Assembly (NCBI GenBank): GCA_947652615.1
Contig: CANTDX010000013.1
Location: 1-61,867 of the forward strand
Length of the DNA: 61,867 nt
DNA from: an uncultured Dorea sp.
GTDB taxonomy: Bacteria > Bacillota > Clostridia > Lachnospirales > Lachnospiraceae
Direction of reading: 5' to 3'
Positions 42,932 to 51,338 of the stretch are shown in pieces; the stretch's first letter is position 1, and the number at the start of each line of letters is the position of its first letter. The notes below the pieces were generated by a model. That model had not been told where the DNA came from. It was given only the letters and a program-made list of their open reading frames with translations, and searched no databases. Both the position numbers and the translations under genes were made by a program.

Positions 42932-44050
42932 ATGAGCAAGAAGAGAAGCATGAATAAAAAGATGTCGCCAAAGGAGAAGCAGCGGATCAGGCGTAAGAAG
43001 CGCAGAAGGAAGAGACTGATCATCCTGATCGTGGAGCTGATCATATTAGCGGCTCTGTGTGCGGTTGCATACGGGATGCTGAAGCTTGATATGCTGGATA
43101 TCAAGATGCTGGATCAGGAGAAGCTTGAGGTCTACAGAGATACGGGGCCGTATACGAATATCGCGCTGTTCGGCCTTGATTCGAGAGAAGGAGAGCTGGA
43201 AGGCGGAGTACAGAGCGACTGTATCATGATCGTGAGCATCAACAATGAGACGGATGACGTGAGACTGGTGTCCGTATACCGTGATACGCTGCTGCAGTTA
43301 TCGGACGGCGCTTACGGCAAAGCGAATTCGGCGTATAATATCGGAGGGCCGGAGGAGGCAATCAGTCTGTTGAACAGGAATTTCGATCTGGATATCCGTA
43401 ATTATGTCAGCGTGAATTTCAGCGCTTTGGTGGATGTTATTGATGCGCTTGGCGGGATCGAGGTGGATATGACGGCGGAGGAAGCGGTCTACTGTAACGG
43501 TTATGCGTTCGAGACTGCCCAGGTCGTGGGCAAGGATATGCAGCCTATCGAGATATATCCGGGAGTCCATCTGTTAGACGGCGTCCATGCCGTAGGCTAT
43601 GCAAGGATCCGTTATACGGAAGGGATGGATTTCAAGAGAACGGAGCGGCAGAGGGAGGTGTTCCAACTGACGGCGGACAAGGCGAAGAAGGCGAATATCT
43701 TCACGTTGAACCAGATCGTCAATGAAGTATTTCCGCAGATCTCTACGAGCCTGTCAGTAAGTGATATGCTTGGATTTGCCGCTAACATTTTGAATTATAA
43801 CATTGTGGGGACAACGGGCTTCCCATACGCTGTGACGACGTCGGAGGATATCAGGAACCATGAAGGATCGTTTGTAGTACCTATTGATTTTAACAGCAAT
43901 GTGACACAGCTTCACCAGGAGATCTTCAGTGAAGATTATTATGAGCCGTCAAGCAAGGTCAAACAGATCCATGACGATATCATCTATCTGTCAGGGGTTA
44001 CGGAAGGCACGGCGGCGATGCAGACCACATTTGAAGGGGATACACAATGA
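42932..44050 (+). CDS. LCP (LytR-CpsA-Psr) family wall-polymer ligase, first copy
   Basis: A 372-residue protein. A very basic N-terminal tail (KKRSMNKKMSPKEKQRIRRK, about 35 residues), one helix (LIILIVELIILAALCAVAYG) and an extracytoplasmic LCP domain are seen. Motifs are IALFGLDSRE, SDCIMIVSIN, VSVYRDT and YARIRYTEGMDFKRTERQR with the conserved Arg residues. LCP enzymes transfer lipid-linked glycopolymers to peptidoglycan. Start ATG 42932 (AGGAGAGG site) replaces an upstream ATG at 42902. It ends with a four-base overlap (ATGA) into the polymerase gene. Confidence 0.93.
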   Translation: MSKKRSMNKKMSPKEKQRIRRKKRRRKRLIILIVELIILAALCAVAYGMLKLDMLDIKMLDQEKLEVYRDTGPYTNIALFGLDSREGELEGGVQSDCIMIVSINNETDDVRLVSVYRDTLLQLSDGAYGKANSAYNIGGPEEAISLLNRNFDLDIRNYVSVNFSALVDVIDALGGIEVDMTAEEAVYCNGYAFETAQVVGKDMQPIEIYPGVHLLDGVHAVGYARIRYTEGMDFKRTERQREVFQLTADKAKKANIFTLNQIVNEVFPQISTSLSVSDMLGFAANILNYNIVGTTGFPYAVTTSEDIRNHEGSFVVPIDFNSNVTQLHQEIFSEDYYEPSSKVKQIHDDIIYLSGVTEGTAAMQTTFEGDTQ

Positions 44051-45420
44051 GGCGAAGAAGACGCGACGATATTATAATGGAATATGGTACTTATATGCTG
44101 ATGTTTCTTGCGAGCTATATAGCAAGTCTTGCAAGGCTTTACTATGTTTCAGGGATCCTGCTGATCGTAGAGGCATTGTATCTGTATGTGCATCTGGCAA
44201 GAGAATCTGAGAATCTTGTGGAATTAAGGGCGCTGTTTACTCTTGCGTGGGTCGGCGGGCAGGGATTGGCCTGTCTGCGGCTGAGCAGGCTCCAGGGAGA
44301 CTGGAGTTATGTTACCTGGATGTGCTTTTTCCTGGCCTATATCGGCTTTGGAATCGGATATGAATGGGGGCGTCAGTATCGGGACGAAGAGAAACGCGAG
44401 ATCGAAAGGGACGCGGTGTTGGCAGGAAGGCTCTATTTGTGTATCGTGGGGCTTTTTGCGGTCTCTGTATTGTGTTTTGTGTTCGAGGCGGTGAAGGTCG
44501 GATTTATTCCGCTGTTCTCAGACAAGCCTCACGCTTATTCTTATTTTCATGTATCGGGCGTACATTATTTTACGGTGAGCTGTATCCTGATCCCGGCGAT
44601 CACGGTGCTGTACCTTAAGGCCGGAGGAGGGAAAGGCATGGGGAAGAAGGCGGTGCTTGTGCTTGCAAACCTTACGGCGGCGGCGGTGCCGATCCTGTGC
44701 GTGTCCAGATTCCAGCTCCTGTTCGCCGCAGGTTTTGCAGTGGTTACATATATTATGGTCAATAAGACGGTGCGGCTAAGGACGATCGCAGCGGTGGTCC
44801 TGGCTTTGATCCCGGTCTATGTCATACTGACGGTATTCCGGCACCATGATGTGGCCTATCTGAACAGTATCTTTGAGATGAAGTATGGGAAGATGCCGAT
44901 CTTCGTTACGCAGCCTTATATGTACGTGGCGAATAACTTCGAGAATTTTAACTGTATGGTAGAGCAGCTTGCCGCTCATACCTGGGGGATCAGGATGCTG
45001 TTCCCGGTATTTGCGCTTACAGGGCTTAAGTTCGTCTTCCCGGAGCTTACAGGTCAGGCTCTGTATCTGACCAAGCCGGAGCTTACGACGCTTACCATGT
45101 TCTATGACGCGTATTATGATTTTGGAATTGGCGGGGTGTTCCTGCTTGCAGTGCTTATAGGCGTTGCGGCCAAGCAGTGCATCCGTCTGGTCAAAAGAAG
45201 CAGCAATCCAGTGTCCTATCTGTTCTACGGGCAGATGGCGATCTATCTGGGGCTTGCCTTTTTTACCACTTGGTTCAGTAATCCGACCACTTGGTTCTGG
45301 CTGGCTCTGACAGGGTTGATGTACTGGTTTACAGGATATGATAAGAAAAAGAAAAGGGATGATAAGATTGAGGAATGCTTGGATACAAGTGGATGTGGCG
45401 ATTCCGACATTCAGGCCTGA
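44047..45420 (+). CDS. Wzy-like oligosaccharide repeat-unit polymerase
   Basis: A 457-residue polytopic protein with about 12 helices and a large loop (around residues 255-350, FRHHDVAYLNSIFEMKYGKM and onward) of the type found in O-antigen/capsule repeat-unit polymerases. It would polymerise lipid-linked repeat units at the outer face of the membrane. It overlaps the LCP gene by four bases and the next GT2 gene by some tens of bases. I found no Wzx flippase gene in the window to partner it. Confidence 0.78.
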   Translation: MRRRRRDDIIMEYGTYMLMFLASYIASLARLYYVSGILLIVEALYLYVHLARESENLVELRALFTLAWVGGQGLACLRLSRLQGDWSYVTWMCFFLAYIGFGIGYEWGRQYRDEEKREIERDAVLAGRLYLCIVGLFAVSVLCFVFEAVKVGFIPLFSDKPHAYSYFHVSGVHYFTVSCILIPAITVLYLKAGGGKGMGKKAVLVLANLTAAAVPILCVSRFQLLFAAGFAVVTYIMVNKTVRLRTIAAVVLALIPVYVILTVFRHHDVAYLNSIFEMKYGKMPIFVTQPYMYVANNFENFNCMVEQLAAHTWGIRMLFPVFALTGLKFVFPELTGQALYLTKPELTTLTMFYDAYYDFGIGGVFLLAVLIGVAAKQCIRLVKRSSNPVSYLFYGQMAIYLGLAFFTTWFSNPTTWFWLALTGLMYWFTGYDKKKKRDDKIEECLDTSGCGDSDIQA

Positions 45421-46297
45421 CGGGAGACTTGATCAGATCATACGGAGATTAGGGAAACAGAGCTGTCCGGTGCGGCATATCTGGTTGCTTAATACGAGGT
45501 CAGGGGATTTCCCGGAGAAGTATGAGAAGATGGAGAAGGTTACGGTGAAGCAGATCGAGCCGGAGGAGTTCGACCACGGCGCGACACGGGATATGGCATT
45601 CTCGCTGTCCGATGCGGAATATATGGTATTCATGACCCAGGATGCGGTGCCGGCAGACAGGAGGATGATCGAAGAATTATTGAAGCCTCTGCTTTCGTCG
45701 GATGAGGTGGGTATCTCTTACGCCCGTCAGCTTCCGGCGAAAGACTGCGGCGTGATCGAACGCTATACCAGAAGCTTTAATTATCCGAAGGAGAGCCGTA
45801 TCAAGGGGCAAGAGGATATGGCGGAGCTTGGGATCAAGACCTTCTTCTGTTCGGATGTGTGCGCGGCATACCGAAGAGATATTTACCGGGAGATGGGCGG
45901 ATTTACCCGGAAGACAATATTCAACGAGGATATGGTCATGGCTGCGAAGATGGTGAAGTCCGGTTACAAGATCGCCTATGCGGCAGACGCCCGGGTGATA
46001 CATTCCCATAATTATTCGGGAATACGGCAGTTTAAGAGGAATTTTGACCTGGCCGTATCCCAGGCCGACCATCCGGAGGTATTTGCCGGGATTCACTCGG
46101 AGAGCGAAGGGATCCGCCTGGTCGGTAAGACGATGGAGTATCTGCTGAAGAGTAAGAGGGGTTATCTGATCCCGTCTCTGATCTACAAAAGCGCCTGTAA
46201 ATATGCGGGTTACCGGATGGGAAAAAGCTACCGTATCTTACCGCCTTTTATTGTCGAAAGATGTTCGGCGAGTCCGGGGTATTGGATAAAAAGGTGA
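45359..46297 (+). CDS. GT2 family glycosyltransferase
   Basis: A glycosyltransferase of about 310 residues, rhamnosyltransferase-like. VAIPTFRPDGRLDQII starts the core; FDHGATRDMAF and YMVFMTQDAVPAD (acidic motif) and GFTRKTIFNEDMVMAAKM (catalytic ED) are characteristic of the WsaF/RfbF-type subgroup. The start is uncertain: ATGs at 45338 and 45359 and GTG at 45389 are all possible, and none has a strong site. All overlap the 3' end of the polymerase gene, so coupling is likely. Donor unknown. Confidence 0.82.
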   Translation: MIRLRNAWIQVDVAIPTFRPDGRLDQIIRRLGKQSCPVRHIWLLNTRSGDFPEKYEKMEKVTVKQIEPEEFDHGATRDMAFSLSDAEYMVFMTQDAVPADRRMIEELLKPLLSSDEVGISYARQLPAKDCGVIERYTRSFNYPKESRIKGQEDMAELGIKTFFCSDVCAAYRRDIYREMGGFTRKTIFNEDMVMAAKMVKSGYKIAYAADARVIHSHNYSGIRQFKRNFDLAVSQADHPEVFAGIHSESEGIRLVGKTMEYLLKSKRGYLIPSLIYKSACKYAGYRMGKSYRILPPFIVERCSASPGYWIKR

Positions 46298-46313
46298 AAA
46301 AACCATATTTTCG

Positions 46314-46342
46314 TTGCAGTTTTATGAAAAATAGGGTAGTAT
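46314..46342 (+). promoter_or_regulatory. putative sigma-A promoter for the second LCP gene
   Basis: TTGCAG, a 17-base spacer, then TAGTAT, 70 bp before ATG 46412, in a 114-bp gap. Confidence 0.5.
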
Positions 46343-46411
46343 TATGTATGGTATTATCAGAAGCGGACTGTAATAGTTTGGCAGTGAACGAAGCAGAAAG
46401 GACATTGGATA

Positions 46412-47827
46412 ATGGCGAGGGATAGGAAACACTATAGACGAGGGCGCAGATCTAAGAAAGGCAGATCACTTGGAAAGACGATAGGTATTATCCTTGGCGG
46501 TACAGTAGCATTTGTAGCATTGGCAGGAGTCGGGATCCTGGCGAGCAAATTATCTAAGATAGACCGGGTCAAGCTGAACCCGGAAGAACTGAATGTATCT
46601 GTGGAGGCGAAGGAGACGAAGAAATCCAGAGCAAGGGGAACGGGTTATCTGAACGTCGCGTTATTCGGGCTAGATTCCCGCGACGACGGACTGGCAGAAG
46701 GGAATCGGAGCGATACAATTATGATTGCCAGCCTGAACCGGGAGACACTGGAGGTGAAGATCTCGTCCGTCTACAGAGACACGCTCTTAGAGCAGAAGGA
46801 CGGAACGCTTGACAAGGCGAATGCGGCGTATTCCTACGGGGGGCCGGAGGATGCGATCGCGCTTCTGAACAAGAATCTGGATCTGGATATCGAGCATTAT
46901 GTGGCGGTGAATTTTAATGCGCTGATCGACGTGATCGATGCGGTGGGAGGAATAGAGATCGACGTCCAGAAGGAGGAGCTGTCTTATATCTGCGGATATG
47001 CGACGGAGATCATGAAGGTTACCGGGAAGCTGTCGCCCGGTGTGACGGAGCCGGGCCTGCAGCTTCTGAACGGAGTCCAGGCGACTGCTTACGCGAGGAT
47101 CCGGGGAACTCTTGGAGATGATTTCCGAAGGACGGAGAGACAGAGAGACGTACTTACCAAGATCGTGGAGAAGTTGCAGAGCGCTTCGCTCATGCAGCTG
47201 AACGCGGTCATCGACCAGATATTCCCGGAGGTGTCTACGAATTTCACTCTGGCAGAGATACTGGATTATGCCCAGGATGCATTTGAGTATAAGCTGGGAG
47301 AGAATATAGGATTCCCGTTTGACAAGACGACGGATACATTGTCGAATATCGGAAGCGTTGTAATACCGGTGACCCTTGAGGACAATGTGAAGAAGCTTCA
47401 TGAGTTCCTGTTTGGGAGCAGTGAAGGATACACGGTCTCTTCTGACGTATCGATCATCAGCAATAACATAATAGATAAGGCGGGCGACCGGGATGCGGAC
47501 ACGAACGAGAGCAGCCAGGGCTACCTGGAACAGCCGGATGAATATTATAATTCCGATGGTTCATATTCCGGAGGCAATTCATATAATGATAACAGCGGTA
47601 ATGATTATTCCGGCACGGGAAGCGGAACAGGAAACGGAGACGGAACAGGCATGGGAAGCGGCGGTGGAACGGGAAGCGGAACAGGAAACGGAACAGGTAA
47701 TGATCCGGGCGGCGACGATGATCCGGATGGTACCGGTGATCCGGACGGCGATAATGGTTCGTTGGGAGGCGGAGATTCTTCCGGCGGTGATACCGGCGAT
47801 GGTGACGGTGACGGCGAAGGCGTATAG
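46412..47827 (+). CDS. LCP family wall-polymer ligase, second copy, with Gly/Asp-rich tail
   Basis: A 471-residue protein. The N-terminus is basic, one helix (IGIILGGTVAFVALAGVGIL) follows, and the LCP domain (about 75-340) has VALFGLDSRDDG, SDTIMIASLN, SSVYRDT and YARIRGTLGDDFRRTERQR. It is paralogous to the first LCP protein but ends in a 110-residue low-complexity tail of Gly, Ser, Thr, Asn and Asp encoded by short tandem DNA repeats. Such a tail may span or bind the wall (inference). It has its own putative promoter and is followed by the cohesin-like membrane protein gene. Confidence 0.92.
   Translation: MARDRKHYRRGRRSKKGRSLGKTIGIILGGTVAFVALAGVGILASKLSKIDRVKLNPEELNVSVEAKETKKSRARGTGYLNVALFGLDSRDDGLAEGNRSDTIMIASLNRETLEVKISSVYRDTLLEQKDGTLDKANAAYSYGGPEDAIALLNKNLDLDIEHYVAVNFNALIDVIDAVGGIEIDVQKEELSYICGYATEIMKVTGKLSPGVTEPGLQLLNGVQATAYARIRGTLGDDFRRTERQRDVLTKIVEKLQSASLMQLNAVIDQIFPEVSTNFTLAEILDYAQDAFEYKLGENIGFPFDKTTDTLSNIGSVVIPVTLEDNVKKLHEFLFGSSEGYTVSSDVSIISNNIIDKAGDRDADTNESSQGYLEQPDEYYNSDGSYSGGNSYNDNSGNDYSGTGSGTGNGDGTGMGSGGGTGSGTGNGTGNDPGGDDDPDGTGDPDGDNGSLGGGDSSGGDTGDGDGDGEGV
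47615..47692 (+). repeat. short tandem DNA repeats in the LCP tail
   Basis: A 24-bp unit (ACGGGAAGCGGAACAGGAAA plus CGGA) occurs exactly at 47615-47638 and 47669-47692, with partial copies between. All units keep the reading frame, so the tail could lengthen or shorten by slippage or recombination. Confidence 0.7.
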
Positions 47828-47871
47828 TAGCCGGTAAAGTGAAGAACGAGAAAGAATATGAGGTAATGTGC

Positions 47872-49419
47872 ATGAGAAGGCTGAGGAAAGCAATATTTTT
47901 AATCCTTTTAGTGGGTATGTTATGTCCGTGTATTTCTATAGTCGCTGATGCGGCATATGCAGGCCTGCATTTTACAGATCCGTCTACGACCGTAGGGGCA
48001 GAGGTGGAGGTGGTAGCGAATTTTTCTTCAACGTCTACCAGTCTCCAGTCGCTGAATGCCGTCCTGACTTATGATACAAGTATGCTCAGGTTCGTGAGCG
48101 GCGACAGCGCGTCGGGAGGAGAGGGTACGATTACCATAGCAGGAAGCGGAGGCGGGTCTTCGATGGATTTCTCGCTGAAGTTCCAGGCGCTTCAGGAGGG
48201 AACTACAACGATTGAGGTTTCCCAGGCATCCGGAACCGACGCCACCGGAGCGGAATTAGACGATATCACACAGGGCAGTTCAACAGTCAGCATAGGACCT
48301 GGTGATCCGTCGCTGATCGCGCCGGAAGGAGCAGAAGGCGGTGGGATGGCGATCAGCGCTGACGGACCGCAGGTGGAAGTGGACGGGGTTCAGTATCAGA
48401 TTACGAACGGCTTCCCGGACACCGTGATTCCGGGCGGCTTCGTGAGAGCGGAGATGACCTATGAAGGAACGCCGTGCCAGGTGGTCACGCAGGAGACGCC
48501 CAACGGCTTATCGGCGCTGCTTCTGACCCCGGTAGCCGGGGGAGATCCCAAGTTCTTCCTGTACAGCACGGACGACGGGTCATTTACGCCATTTGAGCAG
48601 GTGGAGATTGCCGCGGACCGTTATATCGTACTGCTCAGAGATGACGGTACGATCAAGCTTCCGGAGAGCTTCCAGGAGACGAGGCTTACCTTGAATGACC
48701 AGGCGTTCCCGGCATGGCAGGATTCGGACAATCCGGATTATTATGTGGTGTATGCGTTGGGGTCAGACGGGCAGAAGACCCTGTATCAGTACGATACGGT
48801 GGACGGAACCTACCAGAGATATGTGCAGCAGGCGGGAGCGGCGGAGCCTGAGAAGAAGGCCGCGAAGGGAGTCTGGGGTAAGATTCTTCGGTTTATCGAG
48901 AATATGCTGGATATTGTCGTGATCGTGGTCGGCCTGTTGATCGTGGTCCTGGTCATCATTATGATCGTGATCGGGGTGAAGCTTTATCACCGCAATCTGG
49001 AGTTGGATGACCTCTACGACGAGTATGGGATAGATATGGATGACGACGACGAGATACCTGGAACACCCAAGTCTCAGAAGCCGCAGAAGTCTCAGAAACC
49101 GCAGAAGACACAGAGTTCTTCCGGCGGCAAAAAAAAAATCTCAGCCAAAAAAGGAGAGAGTGAGCCGGCTGTAAGAGTACCGGTGAAGACGATGAATCTT
49201 CGGGAAGAAGGCGTGTTTGAAGACTTCGATGATGAAGACGATTACGACGACAGAGATGATGATTACTATGATGACGATGATGATTATGGCTACGACAGTG
49301 AGGATGCCTCTGAGATGATCGATGATCTGGATGAACTGTTAAGTAAGCAGCCGAAGAAGAAACGGGGGCATATGGAGAAGGACGACGCATTCCAGGTCGA
49401 TTTCATAGATTTGGATTAA
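47872..49419 (+). CDS. membrane protein with cohesin-like ectodomain and acidic cytoplasmic tail
   Basis: A 515-residue protein. The signal peptide is about 1-28. The cohesin-like beta domain spans about 30-145 (TTVGAEVEVVANFSSTSTSL, then LTYDTSMLRFVSGD). A second extracellular region runs to about 330, then one helix (VVIVVGLLIVVLVIIMIVIG), then a 130-residue cytoplasmic tail with QKPQK repeats and an extreme Asp/Tyr/Glu run. Cohesin-like domains bind carbohydrates or dockerins. ATG 47872 (GAGG site) is chosen; GTG 47839 and ATG 47866 are upstream alternatives. An A10 tract (49129-49138) encodes the Lys-Lys-Lys in the tail and could promote slippage. It precedes glmS by 19 bp. Confidence 0.72.
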   Translation: MRRLRKAIFLILLVGMLCPCISIVADAAYAGLHFTDPSTTVGAEVEVVANFSSTSTSLQSLNAVLTYDTSMLRFVSGDSASGGEGTITIAGSGGGSSMDFSLKFQALQEGTTTIEVSQASGTDATGAELDDITQGSSTVSIGPGDPSLIAPEGAEGGGMAISADGPQVEVDGVQYQITNGFPDTVIPGGFVRAEMTYEGTPCQVVTQETPNGLSALLLTPVAGGDPKFFLYSTDDGSFTPFEQVEIAADRYIVLLRDDGTIKLPESFQETRLTLNDQAFPAWQDSDNPDYYVVYALGSDGQKTLYQYDTVDGTYQRYVQQAGAAEPEKKAAKGVWGKILRFIENMLDIVVIVVGLLIVVLVIIMIVIGVKLYHRNLELDDLYDEYGIDMDDDDEIPGTPKSQKPQKSQKPQKTQSSSGGKKKISAKKGESEPAVRVPVKTMNLREEGVFEDFDDEDDYDDRDDDYYDDDDDYGYDSEDASEMIDDLDELLSKQPKKKRGHMEKDDAFQVDFIDLD

Positions 49420-49438
49420 GAATTATGGAGTGAGAGAT

Positions 49439-51265
49439 ATGTGCGGAATAGTTGGCTATATTGGCAATCAGCAGGCGGCGCCGATCCTGCTGGACGGTTT
49501 GGCAAAGCTGGAATACAGAGGTTACGATTCGGCGGGCATAGCCGTTTGCAATAACGGCAAGATCGATATGATCAAATCAAAGGGCAGGCTTAAGGTGTTA
49601 AGTGAGCTGACCCATGACGGTGCGACGCTGCCCGGGATGATGGGGATCGGACATACACGGTGGGCAACCCATGGCTCTCCGTCGGATGTGAACGCTCATC
49701 CCCATTTTAATCAGGATCAAAGCATCGTTGTGGTTCACAATGGTATCATCGAGAACTATCTGAAATTAAAGAAAAAGCTTGAGAAGCACGGGTATCAGTT
49801 TGTGTCCGAGACGGATACGGAGATCATTGCCCATCTTCTGGATTATTATTATCAGGGGAATCCGCTGCAGGCGATCACCAAGATCATGCACCGTATGGAG
49901 GGGTCTTATGCCCTGGGGATCATCTTCAAGGATCATCCGGAAGAGCTCTATGCGGTGCGCAAGGACAGTCCGCTGATCGTTGGGCATACGGACGGAGGCA
50001 GCATTATTGCCTCCGATGTGCCGGCGGTGCTTCGGTATACCAGAGAGGTATATTTTATTGAGAATGAAGAGATCGTCCGCATGACGGAAGAGTCGATGGA
50101 ATTCTTCAGTGTGGATGAAGAACCGATCAGTAAGGAGTCTGTCAGGATCGAGTGGGATGTGAACGCTGCCGAGAAGGGCGGTTATGAGCATTTTATGCTC
50201 AAGGAGATGTATGAACAGCCGAAAGCGGTTATGGATACATTCTCCCCAAGGATGAAGGATAACAAGATCGTGATCGAGGAGCTGGGGATGACGGATGAGG
50301 AGATCAGGAAGATCCAGAAGATTATGATCGTGGCCTGCGGATCGGCTTCCCATGTGGGCTATACCAGCAAGTATATCCTGGAAGGGCTGGCCAGGATCCC
50401 GGTTGAGGTGGATATGGCGTCGGAGTTCCGTTACCGCAATCCGATCCTCAATGAGAATACCCTGGTGGTAGTGATCAGCCAGTCAGGGGAGACGGCGGAT
50501 ACGCTCGCTGCGCTCAGGGAGGCGAAGGAGCAGGGGGCGAGAGTCCTTGGCGTTGTGAATGTGGTGGGCAGTTCCATCGCAAGAGAGGCGGACAATGTCA
50601 TGTACACCTGGGCGGGGCCGGAGATTGCGGTTGCAACTACCAAGGCATACTCTGCACAGCTTATTGCCATGTATCTTCTTGCCATGAAGTTTGCCCATGC
50701 GAGGGGAGAACTGGGCGATGCGGAATTAAATGAGATGTTGGGAGAGATGAAGGCTCTTCCGGCCCAGATCGAGATGATCCTGAATAACCGGGAGAAGATC
50801 CAGAGATTCGCCAACCGGTATCTGGCGGCGAGGGATATCTTCTTCATCGGACGTGGGATCGACCATGCCATTTCAATGGAAGGGTCTTTGAAGCTGAAGG
50901 AGATCTCCTATATCCATTCGGAAGCCTATGCCGCAGGCGAGCTGAAGCATGGCACGATCTCTCTTGTGGAGGAGGGGACGCTGGTTGCGGCGGTGCTGAC
51001 TCAGAAAGACCTGTATAAGAAGATGATCAGCAATATGGAAGAGGTGCGTACCAGAGGTGCGTTCGTGATGGCGGTCACTGTCGAGGGCAATACGGAGGTT
51101 GAGAAGGCGGCGGATTATGTAATCTATATACCGGAGACGAACCGGTATTTCACCAATTCGCTGGCAATCATTCCGCTGCAGCTGTTCGCATACTATATCG
51201 CGGTGGGACGCGGGTGTGATGTGGATAAGCCAAGGAACCTGGCGAAGTCCGTGACGGTAGAGTAA
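49439..51265 (+). CDS. glmS: glutamine--fructose-6-phosphate aminotransferase (isomerising)
   Basis: A 608-residue enzyme making glucosamine 6-phosphate for wall and glycan synthesis. The protein must start MCGIVGYIG so that Cys becomes the N-terminal nucleophile after Met removal; this fixes the start at 49439 rather than 49430. The glutaminase domain (1-240) contains GIGHTRWATHG and HNGIIENY. Two SIS domains (about 285-608) contain ACGSASHVGY, ISQSGETADT and the terminal DKPRNLAKSVTVE. The 19-bp gap upstream leaves no room for a glmS ribozyme. Confidence 0.97.
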   Translation: MCGIVGYIGNQQAAPILLDGLAKLEYRGYDSAGIAVCNNGKIDMIKSKGRLKVLSELTHDGATLPGMMGIGHTRWATHGSPSDVNAHPHFNQDQSIVVVHNGIIENYLKLKKKLEKHGYQFVSETDTEIIAHLLDYYYQGNPLQAITKIMHRMEGSYALGIIFKDHPEELYAVRKDSPLIVGHTDGGSIIASDVPAVLRYTREVYFIENEEIVRMTEESMEFFSVDEEPISKESVRIEWDVNAAEKGGYEHFMLKEMYEQPKAVMDTFSPRMKDNKIVIEELGMTDEEIRKIQKIMIVACGSASHVGYTSKYILEGLARIPVEVDMASEFRYRNPILNENTLVVVISQSGETADTLAALREAKEQGARVLGVVNVVGSSIAREADNVMYTWAGPEIAVATTKAYSAQLIAMYLLAMKFAHARGELGDAELNEMLGEMKALPAQIEMILNNREKIQRFANRYLAARDIFFIGRGIDHAISMEGSLKLKEISYIHSEAYAAGELKHGTISLVEEGTLVAAVLTQKDLYKKMISNMEEVRTRGAFVMAVTVEGNTEVEKAADYVIYIPETNRYFTNSLAIIPLQLFAYYIAVGRGCDVDKPRNLAKSVTVE

Positions 51266-51267
51266 TG

Positions 51268-51320
51268 CAGTTGGGGACATAGTAAAATTCAATTTTACTA
51301 TGTCCCCAACTGTGTTTTGT
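51268..51320. terminator. terminator with a 45-bp perfect palindrome
   Basis: Two perfect 22-base arms (51268-51289 and 51291-51312) flank a single central C, followed by TGTTTTGT. It terminates glmS and stands between convergent genes. The length and perfection, including the GGGGACATAGTAAAATT core, recall dispersed REP-like palindromes rather than an ordinary terminator. Confidence 0.75.
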
Positions 51321-51338
51321 CCTGTACCTATTTGCATG

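Noticed and set aside
49420..49438. glmS ribozyme upstream of glmS
   Set aside because: Only 19 bases separate glmS from the previous gene, far too short for the ribozyme.
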